Positions 35,635 to 46,747 of a stretch of 64,000 bases of DNA are shown one piece after another; position 1 is the stretch's first letter, and each line of letters begins with the position of its first letter. The stretch is taken from positions 34,486,364 to 34,550,363 of the forward strand of contig JABBOT010000080.1 of the NCBI GenBank assembly GCA_016165875.1. The letters are read 5' to 3'. This stretch comes from Acanthopleura granulata (taxonomy: Eukaryota; Mollusca; Polyplacophora; Chitonida; Chitonidae). The notes below the pieces were generated by a model. It made no database searches. It saw only the letters and a program-made list of their open reading frames with translations, and was not told the DNA's origin. A program made the position numbers and the translations under genes.

Positions 35635-38600
35635 TCATGGAGAGAAACCCTTGTCTCCAGAGCTCTGGCTTCCCTTTGGAATGTGACCGTTTCCTTCTTC
35701 CACCAAGTACTTCAGAGGAGACCAAGGCTGTGGAATCAAAATCTTCACATGTTCATCTGAGACCTTCTTCAGCAAGCTGGCATCTGAAAAGCACATTGTA
35801 TATTGTATGTGTGGCAACAGCAAGCTCTATACATGAAAGTCACTCTCACTGTTGGTCAGTCTAATGTATGACATCTTATATTTTAACCTGTGTCATTCAC
35901 CTATTTAGTTGCCTTAATGTAAGACAACACAAAACCCTGTGCTAAATGGCAGGATGTTGCAGCTGTTGGCAGGATGTTCCAGCTGCTGAGAATTGGCCCT
36001 GGTTGATTTATTCATTGTTTGTACACCTGACTCTGGAATATTGTCCACAGCCCTGGGCAGGAAATTTTTGAATTGACCCATGCAGTTTCATTGCAAGTGG
36101 TATAACTGATCAAAAACAGTGGTGTGGCCATTTGACAGCCCAAGGTGTGATGAAGGCTTATGGCTTGTGTATAAAGTATATAAAGTTTGGTTCACCCTGG
36201 GTCCTCCAATTTCCTCTAACTTACAACTTACTGCCAGTGAAAGATTCTGGAGTGTGGCTTTAGTGAACAATTGAATACATCACGTAAATACACATACTCT
36301 TTTTAGCAAGCCTGCTTTCATAAGGAACATGATATAACTTAGATGTAGTACTTAGAGTGTGACATGGCCAAAATTTCACACAAGTGTTACAACTATTAAT
36401 GAGTACATTTAAAACTTTATAATGCTACATTAAGCTGAATTAGTTCAGTGGTAATACACTATACTAACATATTATACTGATACAGTAGGTTTGACCTACA
36501 GGATTCTGTAGTCTGATCTTCCAGTTGAGATTGTTTCTCTTCCAACATCTTCAGATCTGGATAATGCCATAGCTGGACAGCTGTAACAAAATATGCATTG
36601 AAACATAACACATTCGACCTGTCCATTAAAAATGCACTCAGTTAAATATTCACCTTGTTCATTTGACTGCTACTATGCAAATTGAAAACGTGTCAATTTT
36701 AAAGACCCAGATTTGTTTATCTTTTATGTGTGTTTCTCAGGCATAAATTACCACAAAGCCAACTGTGTTAAAATTTACTTGATTAAACTCATTACCAGTA
36801 ATAATTACGTCCACTTCTCAGGAAGTGATACAACTACCATGACTGTGTCAACTTACATGAATTTTTGTGTCCTATGGTAGTTTTAAAAGCTGCCACCAGC
36901 TTGATAGCTCTTCCTCTGGCAGTGACATACTTCTCCAGGTCACTTCCCCACTCGAAGCTGTTTGGCACGTTGTACTGGAATGTCTGCAACTCGTATACTC
37001 CTGCAACACAAGAAACAGGAAATGCATTAGTTCCTACTTTGCCACACTGCATTATCCATGGTAATATGGATAACAACATAACACTGTGTATGTCACCTGA
37101 TCTACAGATGCAGTAACCAAGCTGACAGGTGATTTCCACATCAGTTTAACTCATTTATTACATCAATTTTCCCATACTTGATACAAGATGAGAAAAAATG
37201 CCTCTTAATATGTTATCCAACTTGAATTTTTGAAAACAATTTTTTTCATCTTCCACGTAGACCAAGCATTGGTCTCGCTTTCTATATGTACTACTTTCAA
37301 GTATAAATAACCAAAGGAAAAAAATGTAAGAATGAACAAGCTCTGGATTACTCGATAAATCTTGGAAATCTTCAAACTGTGCAATAATACAAGTGAGAGA
37401 TTGGTTTCAATGTGATAAACCTTGACACTTAGAATTTGTACAAGGATATCTCAGATGTCTCAGATGATTGGAAGATAAAAGTACAAACTAAAAAGGGTTT
37501 ACGCTGATTCCTCATTCATGGGAATTCCCCGTGGTGGCTTACGCCTGTAATTACAGTTTGTAGCCTAGATGTATATGGAAGACATGCAAATCCAATGCTA
37601 TTTAGTAAATGAAAAAAATTCACATCCCATCTTTGCCTGTGAATTATTGTTTTCGTTCAAGTCATTTGAAACTTTTTTATGGTGCTATGAATATGTTTCA
37701 GTAGTTTACTTTGATCTGGCTAGTCATTCTCTCAAGTTCAGGTATGTGCATGAGTGTCGTGCACCACACGAAACTCTCAGGTATGAGTAACCTGCATAAG
37801 GATGTGCCAAATCAAAAGTGGATGAACTGAACATAGGGTGTGATTTTCTTCAGTAGACGAAGCTCAAAATAAGATGTGCCCAAGTTACATTGACATAGAC
37901 CAACAGAGAATGTGCCCAAATCACCAGACGACAGTTAAAGAGAGGGCATAGTACTGTGCCTGCATAAACAAAGGATAAACTGACCACAGGATGTGATGTT
38001 TCCTCCTGGGACGACAACAGTCAGCAGAGGTGTGTCCATATTATACAGGAACAGTCTAATGGAGGTCTTGCATAAATTGTCTCTGGACAAACCTACAGAG
38101 GTGTGTCTATATAATACTGTAACTGTATAATGGAGGACTTGCCTGAGTCATCTCCAGATAAACCTACAGAGATGTGCCCAAATGATCACATGATAAACTG
38201 AACAAAGGGTACGCCCAAATCATCAGTGGACAAACTATAAGGATACACTGAATTTGCCCTAGTGAACACTCCAAAGCCCTATTTAAAACACTGGCAAGTA
38301 TTCCATATTTACACCGGTAAAAAACTCCATGAAAACATGCTGTGATGGCATCTGGTGCACCCTCATCCAAACATGCACCCTCACCCACACATGTGCCCTC
38401 ACACACACATGCACCCTCACCCACACATGTGCCCTCACACACACATGCACCCTCACCCACCTCCAGCCGGGAGATCAGACTCCAGGGGGCTCCATGGTAA
38501 CAGGCATAGCACTGAGTTCTCCTGGGTGCTCATATAGGGCAAGATCTTGGAGAAGTACTTGTCTACCCATTCAGGGTCTGTGGCCATGCTCTGTCGGACA

Positions 38601-40295
38601 CTGGCCCTGTGGGCTACACTGTCTGGCAAAATACACAACAGAGTGAACTTAGGAACACTGATAACTTTTTCTTTTGGATTTGTTATCATTTGACATGTTA
38701 CATGTATGTCACATGACGTGGAAGAAAAACTCCACTCATTATGTGTATTACCAGAATTGTAATACACATGGTAGTTATGTGGTTGCCAGAAATTGGGTTC
38801 ATTACACCAATTAATTAAATTTCTATCATCTGTCAGGAGGTTATTAAACATCAATTGTTAAATTTGTTAATGAACATTTGATTTATTTATTTTATCATTT
38901 GGCTGGTGTTTTATGCCATTACACTGTGAAAATGTGTAAGATGACAGTCAGGTTTCTGGAAAGAAGAAAATGGGCTTGAGAAAATATTGTGTCTTGGTGA
39001 AGGATAAAAACAACATTTCATAACATTAATTAATCTAGAGCAAGCACTAAAAATTTAAGCAAAAAACTAAAAAAAAAAAAAAGTCTAAATACCCCTTGTA
39101 TGAAAAACATAGATAAAAATGGAAACCATCGCAGAAATAAGCCTTGGCAAAAAAGAATGATAAATACCACACATGTCCATGTAAGGCTACTTTCTGTGAA
39201 ATCTCACACTTTCTGTGAAATCTCACTTTTCTTACCATATTCCCAAATGTGGACGACTTGGTTTAACCCTCCCAGCTCAGCGGACCAATAGCCAATCATC
39301 TTTGAGAATTTTGATCGCAGGACCATTCCTTGCACAGAAAGCTCCAGAAACGGCTTCATGCATTGTGGATAAATGTTGTATTGCCGAAGCTCATATATTT
39401 TCGAATGCTTATTATCTGAACCATTGTTTGAAAGATTTCGTTGACATCTGAAGATACTTGGAAACACAACCTAAAGTTGAAGAAAATTTATGTCACTGCA
39501 TAGTTTGAAACACATACTATATTCTTGAGAAAAGCATGATACACCAACCAAATAAATTTATTTATTTAATGGGGTGTGATTGCAAAATTTAAGATTATTT
39601 CACTTATTTGATGACAATCGATTTTATAGTGGAGGAAACCTTACAACTGGTATGTAACTGACACCCTTGGATGTCTGCTATATAGATGGGGAACAAATGA
39701 ACTTCACGAGAGCCAGGCCAAACAAATAACCTTAATAAATTATGAAGGGTGTTAGACCCTTATTGCCAGCAAAGGTTCCCAGACATCCTGAGTGGAAGAG
39801 GGCCAATTAAGCTGTGGGATTGAACCAACTCCTCCAATCAGATCAAAATACTAAGTCTAAGCTTTTTAAAAGTTTTCTTGCAAACACAATCCATCAACTG
39901 AGTCTAAGCTTTAATATGCATATGTAATAGCAATTAATTATTCATTAAATAACCACCTTAAATTCATACTTGACTAGAATATATATATATGTCGCTGACT
40001 CACAACTTTACCAGACAAGGCAAATGCATTAGATTTATAGTGAAATGTTATATCACATGCAAGCCATGATCTGAAATAAATATGAACCATTATTTATCTT
40101 TTCAGGTTGTTAATGTTCACTCAGAAGTTAGTGAAGTTGTGGGATGCTCTGCAACAGGTCGATCGGTCGATATAGAGTCTCTTAATAATAAAACACTTTG
40201 AGAAATAAACGAATCACCTATAACTTGACCTTTTGTTTGGGACTGAAGGAATTTCGCAGAACAGATCCAATACCGCGAGTGAAAAACGCTGTCAT
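35635..40295 (-). CDS. NIPSNAP3-like mitochondrial protein (6 coding exons)
   Basis: NIPSNAP proteins are mitochondrial dimeric alpha/beta-barrel proteins; family members NIPSNAP1/2 tag damaged mitochondria for mitophagy. Coding exons: 40295-40225 (boundary uncertain), 39447-39236, 38622-38461, 37000-36857, 36580-36500, 35783-35635. From exon 2 on all joints are phase 1 and GT-AG. The product is about 272 residues (human NIPSNAP3A 247). It holds two tandem barrel domains. The first begins KIYELRQYNIYP and contains SKMIGYWSAELGGLNQVVHI and HRASVRQSMATDPEW. The second begins GVYELQTFQYNVPNSFEWG and ends DEHVKILIPQPWSPLK. The N-terminus MTAFFTRGIGSVLRNSF looks like a mitochondrial presequence. 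The exon 1 donor is weak: GTTATA keeps phase, whereas the better site GTGATT does not. About 24 residues extend past the usual SPLK end. Confidence 0.88.
37790..38240. repeat. Degenerate tandem repeats in intron 3 of the NIPSNAP3-like gene
   Basis: Diverged units containing GATGTGCCCAAATCA and GATAAACTGA phrases fill the block. The clearest pair is a roughly 73-bp duplication (GAGGTGTGTCCATATTATAC and GAGGTGTGTCTATATAATAC, both ending AAACCTACAGAG) at about 38028-38170. Confidence 0.65.
38362..38460. repeat. 36-bp minisatellite abutting a splice donor
   Basis: About 2.8 copies of a 36-bp unit made of CACCCTCACCCACACATG and TGCCCTCACACACACATG. It ends exactly at the exon 3 donor of the minus-strand NIPSNAP3-like gene, so the intron begins inside the array. 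The frames it leaves open on both strands (His-Pro-rich or Gly-Glu-Cys-rich) are artefacts. Confidence 0.9.
38880..38925 (-). mobile_element. SINE-like 3' tail fragment
   Basis: TTTATTTATTTT…GGCTGGTGTTTTATGCC resembles the reversed 3' end of family A (AAATAAATA tail with the preceding GGCGTAAAACACC). It is too short to be sure. Confidence 0.4.
39541..39870. repeat. Possible old SINE-like repeat in intron 1 of the NIPSNAP3-like gene
   Basis: Begins with AAATAAATTTATTTATTTAA and continues with a TATTTCACTTATTTGATGAC…TAGTGGAGGAAACC stretch reminiscent of the reversed family A body. It ends with a box-B-like GGGATTGAACC at about 39818-39828. Diverged; identification is tentative. Confidence 0.35.
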
Positions 40296-41689
40296 CTCGT
40301 GAAATGGTCTAAGACTTTGGACTTTGAGTTTGATGTCCGTAAATGCAATGACGTGAACAGCTGATCCCTCAGCCAGCTCACCACATTGCGGCGGGTCACG
40401 CCTACTTGTAGGGTATGAGAATGGGGTGTTCATTGGTTACCCGATGTAAAATCAACCAATAGAAGCAAGGGTTTCATGCAGCTTGCTTTGAGCAAAGAAA
40501 GATGGCTGACGTTGTAAACATTCTCGTTGCTGGGTGACTTTGGACGCTTATTTTGGTGAATAATACGAAATACAAATAACAATTTTGGCAGTTCATCCGG
40601 CATACACCTAACATATTAGCCAAGTGACTTGTTGCATTTACTTAAATGCGCGCACACATTGGTTTCACCGAGATTTGATGTCTTATATCTCGCCTCGAAG
40701 TATAATGCCAAGTCAAGTGTCTCCATCTCTCGTGTTTATCACGATGTTACTCCATTCAGCCTCGGAATGGACCCCAATATTGTATCCCAGATGCAATTTT
40801 GGCGAGAAACGCGGGTTGTTAAGGGTTATATTTTCGCGGGGAGGTCTCAAGAGTAAAGGCAGTTGACGCATGGCACACAAATCAAAAGATATCAGTTGAT
40901 TAATATCATACATATCATGTGCTTGTTAATGTTAGTTATTGCTCAGTCATAGATAAGAATTAATTGAAGACACCATGATGTTAATTAGTACCCAACATTG
41001 TTGGCAAAACGTTCCAAATACGAAAAAAGCAATGAAAATGAAATTAATGATATTCAGATACAGAAAAAGAATTCTGTGTATTAAGAACTTCATTGGATTC
41101 TCTTTGGTGTTGTGAGGGCGCATAATCATGCTAATCGGGGCTACTCGTTGGTTTTTAACTGCAGGTTTCTCTAGTCAATGACAGATGCAAACGTATATTC
41201 AGCGAAATGTCAAGAACACATTAAAAGCTGAACAGCTGACTGAAATTGTTGTATGTTCATGACCTACTCTTTGCTTGCTGGTTTTAAAGATGCTGTTAAA
41301 ATTTTGTTTGATTCTGTGACTGAATCTTTATATTGAACCATAACAAGAAAGCTGTTGTGATCATTTAAATGAGTATACTTAATTGACCATTTTTACACAG
41401 GTTATAAATTTGATCACAACTCTTTATATATTAAGGTTTGAGCTTGTTCAGAGTTGGGTAAATGGTGTAAAATAGTACAGAACAAAAACATCTCTATCAT
41501 GGACCTTAACTTTAATTAAGGTTGACATGTTAGCAGTATCTGTTAAACTTCCAATATCGAATTAGTTTGAAACATGGTAATGCCTCAGCCTTTTTCATAT
41601 GTTGTATATTCATTGTTCGTTTTTGTATATCCCAGTTTCTGGACTGACTGTCAGTGCGCCAGAATGACAAGAAGTAGATACATGTGTTA
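40296..41689. promoter_or_regulatory. Divergent promoter interval of the NIPSNAP3-like gene and TBC1D32
   Basis: The interval separates two head-to-head genes. It contains ATTGG (40432-40436) and CCAAT (40456-40460), two CCAAT boxes in opposite orientation 20 bases apart, a layout common in bidirectional promoters. CpG-bearing sequence lies within 40220-40560. A TBC1D32 5' non-coding exon may lie around 40500-40860, since the first coding exon sits more than 1.2 kb away. The rest (40870-41640) is AT-rich and featureless. Confidence 0.5.
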
Positions 41690-44600
41690 ATGATGGAGGG
41701 AGAGGAGCTTGTGAATAACCTGAAGCACCTGGTGTTGGGATTCGAGCCACATGTACGCGAGTCTGGCTCTCTTGACCAGGTGGAAGATGTCCTGCAACAC
41801 CTGGAAGAAAATGAGCAACACTTCCACAGGTAACGATTGTGTTACTCTGCCTTGTAGTTATGAAACTTTGTCATAGTTGTAGAAAATTGTGTTGATCTCT
41901 TAGTGCTCCATGCGTATGTACATCGAATAGTAACCATATAGAAAGCATAGAATCTCTGTAAGTTTGTCTGTCGTTAGATTTTCTCTACAAGAGTTATTCT
42001 GACTTCACATTTGCCAGACGTACCACCAGGGACCCAAGGAAATGAAGTGTTGATTATTCCAAAAAAAATTTCATTTATTATGGCAACAGCATATCTTGGC
42101 TGAGCAGTTTAAGGAGAAGGCACAAACAACAGGCCTGTGACCACTGAAATCATGTGCTGGGACACATTTGTTGCGGGCTTTGCTGATACTCAGGAGTTTT
42201 ACTGGTTAAGCGTGCTTGTGTCTTCCAGGTTCTTCCTGAATATATTCATCAATGAAAGTAAGAGTACTGTCGTTACTTGTGTAAAATATCACATATTGCT
42301 GGGTATCAGTCTCCAGTCGAAGTTGTAAATACTGTATTTCACCTATAGTTTAGCTGTTTTTAAGTGATGCATTTTGCCTGACTGTGATTGATTCAGCCAT
42401 TTTATAGAACCAGTTAAGAGGTTTTTGTGTCGGCATCAAATGTATCACTGTAAGGCCTTATGTGCTTTTTATAGGCATTTTCACAGGCCAGACTTTAGCT
42501 AAAATACAGAAAATGTGCTCTGATGAGTGAATGATCAAGTTGTTTCGTGACATGTTTCAGTTTCCTCTCACCATAATGTTGGCTACCATCGCATAAGTGA
42601 AGTATTTTTGAGTATGGCGTGAAACACCAATCAAATGAGTAAATGAAATTTCATGACATGACAAATATTATCGATGTTATCAAAGAACATTCCTAAAGAT
42701 TTTGTTGCTGTTCCCAAAAGGTATGAGTTTGTGAAGCAGTTGAAGAGAAGCATAGAGGAAAACCTTGGTGGATTCATTGATGAGGAGATTGAGAAATGTA
42801 GCATGGGAGTTCCGGAGGAGGTGGGGCAGGATGAGACTCGCGTGGATCGAATCACAGAACGCGTGATTCACTCCAGTCCGTATGTAGCTGACCTACTTAG
42901 TCTTGAACTAAAGGTTCATTATGATCATATACTGGTTCAGAAATGTATGCTTGTTTTTACCTGAATAACAATGTGTTTATTGAACAAAAGTAGCTCTGAA
43001 CATGATGCTTTAATTAAAGCTTTTGGTCACTAAAGCATTGGAATTTTGACTGATTTTAATAAGCTATGGACAAAATACATGTAATTCGATAAAGCATGGT
43101 AACCCATGTAAACAGAAATTTGTTTAATAGAAACTGAGAAAGGGTGCTTTGTGACTTGTTCTGAAAGATGAGCAGTCCTGATTAATCAGGCCTTTCCTTG
43201 AAATCTGACTCGTGCTTGATCATTTGTGGTTTTCCTTAATCTTTAATCCTCAGCATGCATAAAGTGAAGCATTCTTGAGCGTTAATAAATATGAAATACA
43301 TGTATATCTGCATTCTTTCACTGCAGCATGTCAGAGCTGATGGGAAAATTGAAGCGAGCAGTGACCGAAGCTGCGGAGGATTTGCTTCAGGACTTCGACA
43401 GACAGTTTGGATCAGCTGTCCATAATGTGGAGAACTCACAGGAAATTTCAAGACCAAGGAAACATTACCCTGATGATGATGAAACCTCATACACCAGCTC
43501 ACTAAACCAGGTTAGTCTAGGTAGCAAATTCTAATCCAGCCTTCAGTGGTTTACAGGAAAATATTCATGACTGATGGAATGGCATGAATTCCATATAACA
43601 GCGGTGGTAAGTTCCATTCCAGTCTTAACTGGTATGGTGTGAAAACTGACATGAAATAAAATACGCATGTGATGAACCTTTTGTGAAGTATGACACATTT
43701 GGAGCAAACCCGTGCCTACACTGTATTATAATTTTATTAGAGTGTGTGAAGTTAAGTAGCCAACCCATTGATTTTTCCAAGTGTAATATCAACTTGTTTA
43801 TGCATGTATATATGGTTGGTACTCATGGTTATCAACTGGAAAATGGGAAATGATGGCAATAATATTTTTTTTTTCTTCTGTTTGCAAGCATAAAATAGTG
43901 TCATTTAAATAACGTTATAGGGCAAGATTTTATATTTTTTTCTGGCACACATTATTATAGATTGCACTGATTTTTGCCTTTCAGCCAGGAAGTTTGATGT
44001 TCATGAACACAGACCGTTTTGTTCGCTTGACAGAGGACCTAGAGAAAGGACAGCCTCCGGAGGTATAATATTGACCTATTCCAGCTGCATGACGAGCAGA
44101 ATGTTTTGCTGAAGATTACACTTTTAAAATTAAATAAGAATGAAAAAAAAACAAAAAAACAGAGGATGTCATTTAAAACATGTTGAGTACAAATATATAA
44201 TGCACATTTTTATCTGTGTTGAACCATTAATTTTCCATTCTGTATTTAGATCCGCGGTGAGGCTCTGCGCCAGCTCAACATGATTCCGGCGACAGAAATA
44301 GTGTGCAGTGACCAGTGGCCTCAGGTTAAGAGCAGTGTCCTTGACCTTTTGGCTGACCCAGACCAGAATCTCTCTGTGAGTTTAATTTATGTCAGCCTTC
44401 TGCTATATAAGTACAGGTACATGGAAATGTTTTCCCAAAGTACTGTAATTCATAGATGCAGTGTCTTGCTTTCCTGCCTTTTAAAAAAATGAGAAAATCT
44501 GTTCATTCCTCTTCCATCCACAGAAAAATTCATTGAAAGTTATGTAATTGGTTAGCAGGCAGTGTTGGTGAGGAAACCCAGATGTGAACAGGAAGGGTGA

Positions 44601-46747
44601 ATCTGCATGTGATAAACCTACTGTACATGTAATTCATGATCATATTCAGATGTATGCAAGATGTTTTTCAAGCATATTTTTAGGGTATTATGCTGTGTTG
44701 ACTGATCAAAAATTATTATACTCTTACAAAATTGACCAACCAAACTAATGTACCTTTGTCTCCAAAATTAAATTAAGAAGGTGCTTGAATTAAATCACAC
44801 AGTTGCTCTTTCGTAGGGGAAAATTGAGGAGTGACAGAGTGAAGGTGACCTGCAGGTTCAAAATAAAGTGCATGCATTTCAGTCTGTCATAGGCTTAATG
44901 CTCTACTTTTGGAAATGTTTTCCACATATAAAGCCGCTTCAAGTGAGTTTTGGAACTCAGTGAAGCCATTAATGATAAATTGTAACTGATTTGCTCATCA
45001 TCTGATTTCATTTCATTGGAAGCTTAAATATATTGTTTTTTTTTTTTATTTCATGTGTAGAATTCAACTTTGAAATTTATAATGCAAGCATTTTCCACAA
45101 CTACACCTCGAACTGGAGAGATATTTACTTTACTTGGTAAGTGAACTCGTCTCGATTTGCAGAATGAAAAAACACAGCATGCTCGTTAACTTTTTCATTT
45201 TGATGTGATGTTTAAGGCCTATATTGTATTTAAAATTATTGATTTATATTGATTTTATGGCGTACTCTTTTACACAGTTGTGGTCAGCATTATGGTTGGA
45301 GGAAAGCCAGCAGAGCCTGGGGAAATCCACAGCCATCCGCAGGTTGCTGGCAGACCTTCCCACGTTTGGCTGTAGAGGAAGCCAGCATGAGCAGAACTTG
45401 AAGTCACATTGATTATATTTAAATGTTGTTTTATTTATTTTATTTCAACTCAGGGTGAAGCACTGTCAAAAGCTCTTCGTTGGAGTATACAAAATAAATA
45501 AGTTTTCCATCAACAAAATGATTAATTTAGGACCAATTTTGCCCATTTACAGGAGAATGTAGTTGTGGATGTTTTTTTTGTGTGAATTATGTTTGTGTAT
45601 ATTTCTAGTGAAGTTCCTGTCTTCTCAAATGACCTCCCATAAAAGTAGTGCCATCTCCAGCCTGAAGAGCGGTTTAGATCTGAGAAAAGTTGAGTCCATC
45701 CGTCTTCTCAAAGCTGTAAGTATCAGTTTTAGTGATGCTAAACATATTGTTTTTTTCCAACATCTGATTCAGTTGTTTGAAACAGATTACATATATATAT
45801 ATTCATGTGAAACATTCCTGTGGCTGAAGCATTCATTCTTTAATGCCTCTTCAGAGAGACAGTATTGTACTCTGACCTCTAGCGTATATTGTTTGTACTT
45901 GTTTGCACTTGGAATTTAGAAATGTTTCTGGATAATTTTGAACTCTTGTATGTGTATATGTATGGCCCTTTATAATTCCTTCAGTATTTATACCATTATC
46001 ATAACTGTACAATACATGATTTTGCGTGTATAAGTCTGCTTTGTACAGTCCTGTTTTGATTTTGTAGTTCAGACTGTTGAATGAGTTCCAGCGAGAGGCT
46101 CCTGGGTATTGGGTCCGCTATCCAGAAAAGTAAGCTGGACATGTTACAATGTTCTGCTGAAAAGAGCTACTTCACTTAAAACAAAAAGTTAAATAACAGG
46201 GATTAAATAATCTAGATTGCTGTCACAAATTCCAACCAATTTACAGGGTATCAGTTCCTGTTTTGCATAGAGGATTATAAGAAATAAAATGTTTCTTTCC
46301 ATTCTCATCTTGCCTGATGGCACGTTGTGCAGCCACACCCCTCGGTTTGGATTTGTGCAGATTTCACCCCAAAATTACCATGTACAGCATTAAAAATATT
46401 ATTTTCCAGAAAATATTACTTGACATCAAATGTGCCTTATTTGTTGCATGTTAACTCATAGATTTAAGGCAATGATTTTGGCTTATGGCCACATGGAGTG
46501 TAAAGTTTACGGTTATCTTGCCCACAGTTCTGTAAAAAAAGTGAAAGCTTGTAAACCATTGCATGGTTAAAGGTAAATATTTCTTGTGTCTGTACCTTGT
46601 ATTAATTCATTATAAATTATCAGGTACATGGAGGAGATTTTACAGAGCAGTCTAGACCTGTTGTCTCAACAGACAGCACAGGTTGTCTCCCCTGTACACC
46701 TGGTTGCTGTCCTTGACCCTAAAGCTTCATGGCTCATCAAATGGATG
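41690..46747 (+). CDS. TBC1D32: TBC1D32 exons 1-9
   Basis: Exons: 41690-41829, 42721-42879, 43327-43510, 43985-44062, 44250-44375, 45061-45136, 45609-45715, 46068-46129 and 46624-46747. Exon 2 is taken to end at the strong CC|GTATGT donor (42879), because this alone supplies the phase needed by exon 3; reading on to 42915 would not. These exons encode the helical N-terminal part: exon 1 ends LEENEQHF, exon 2 begins [17 protein letters not shown], and exon 3 carries [18 protein letters not shown]. Confidence 0.9.

Noticed and set aside
36496..36500. NIPSNAP3-like exon 5 ending at 36496 (AG|GTCAAA)
   Set aside because: It would be phase 2 and put the last exon out of frame. T|GTAGGT at 36500 is a stronger donor and restores the conserved KILIPQPWSPLK end.
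38164..38537. His-Pro-Met and Gly-Glu-Cys repeat frames resembling metal-binding peptides
   Set aside because: They derive from the 36-bp minisatellite in an intron of the NIPSNAP3-like gene.
42880..42964. Extension of TBC1D32 exon 2 to a later donor (AAAG|GTTCAT)
   Set aside because: That end is phase 0, whereas exon 3 needs two carried bases. The GTATGT donor at 42880 gives the right phase and a better consensus.
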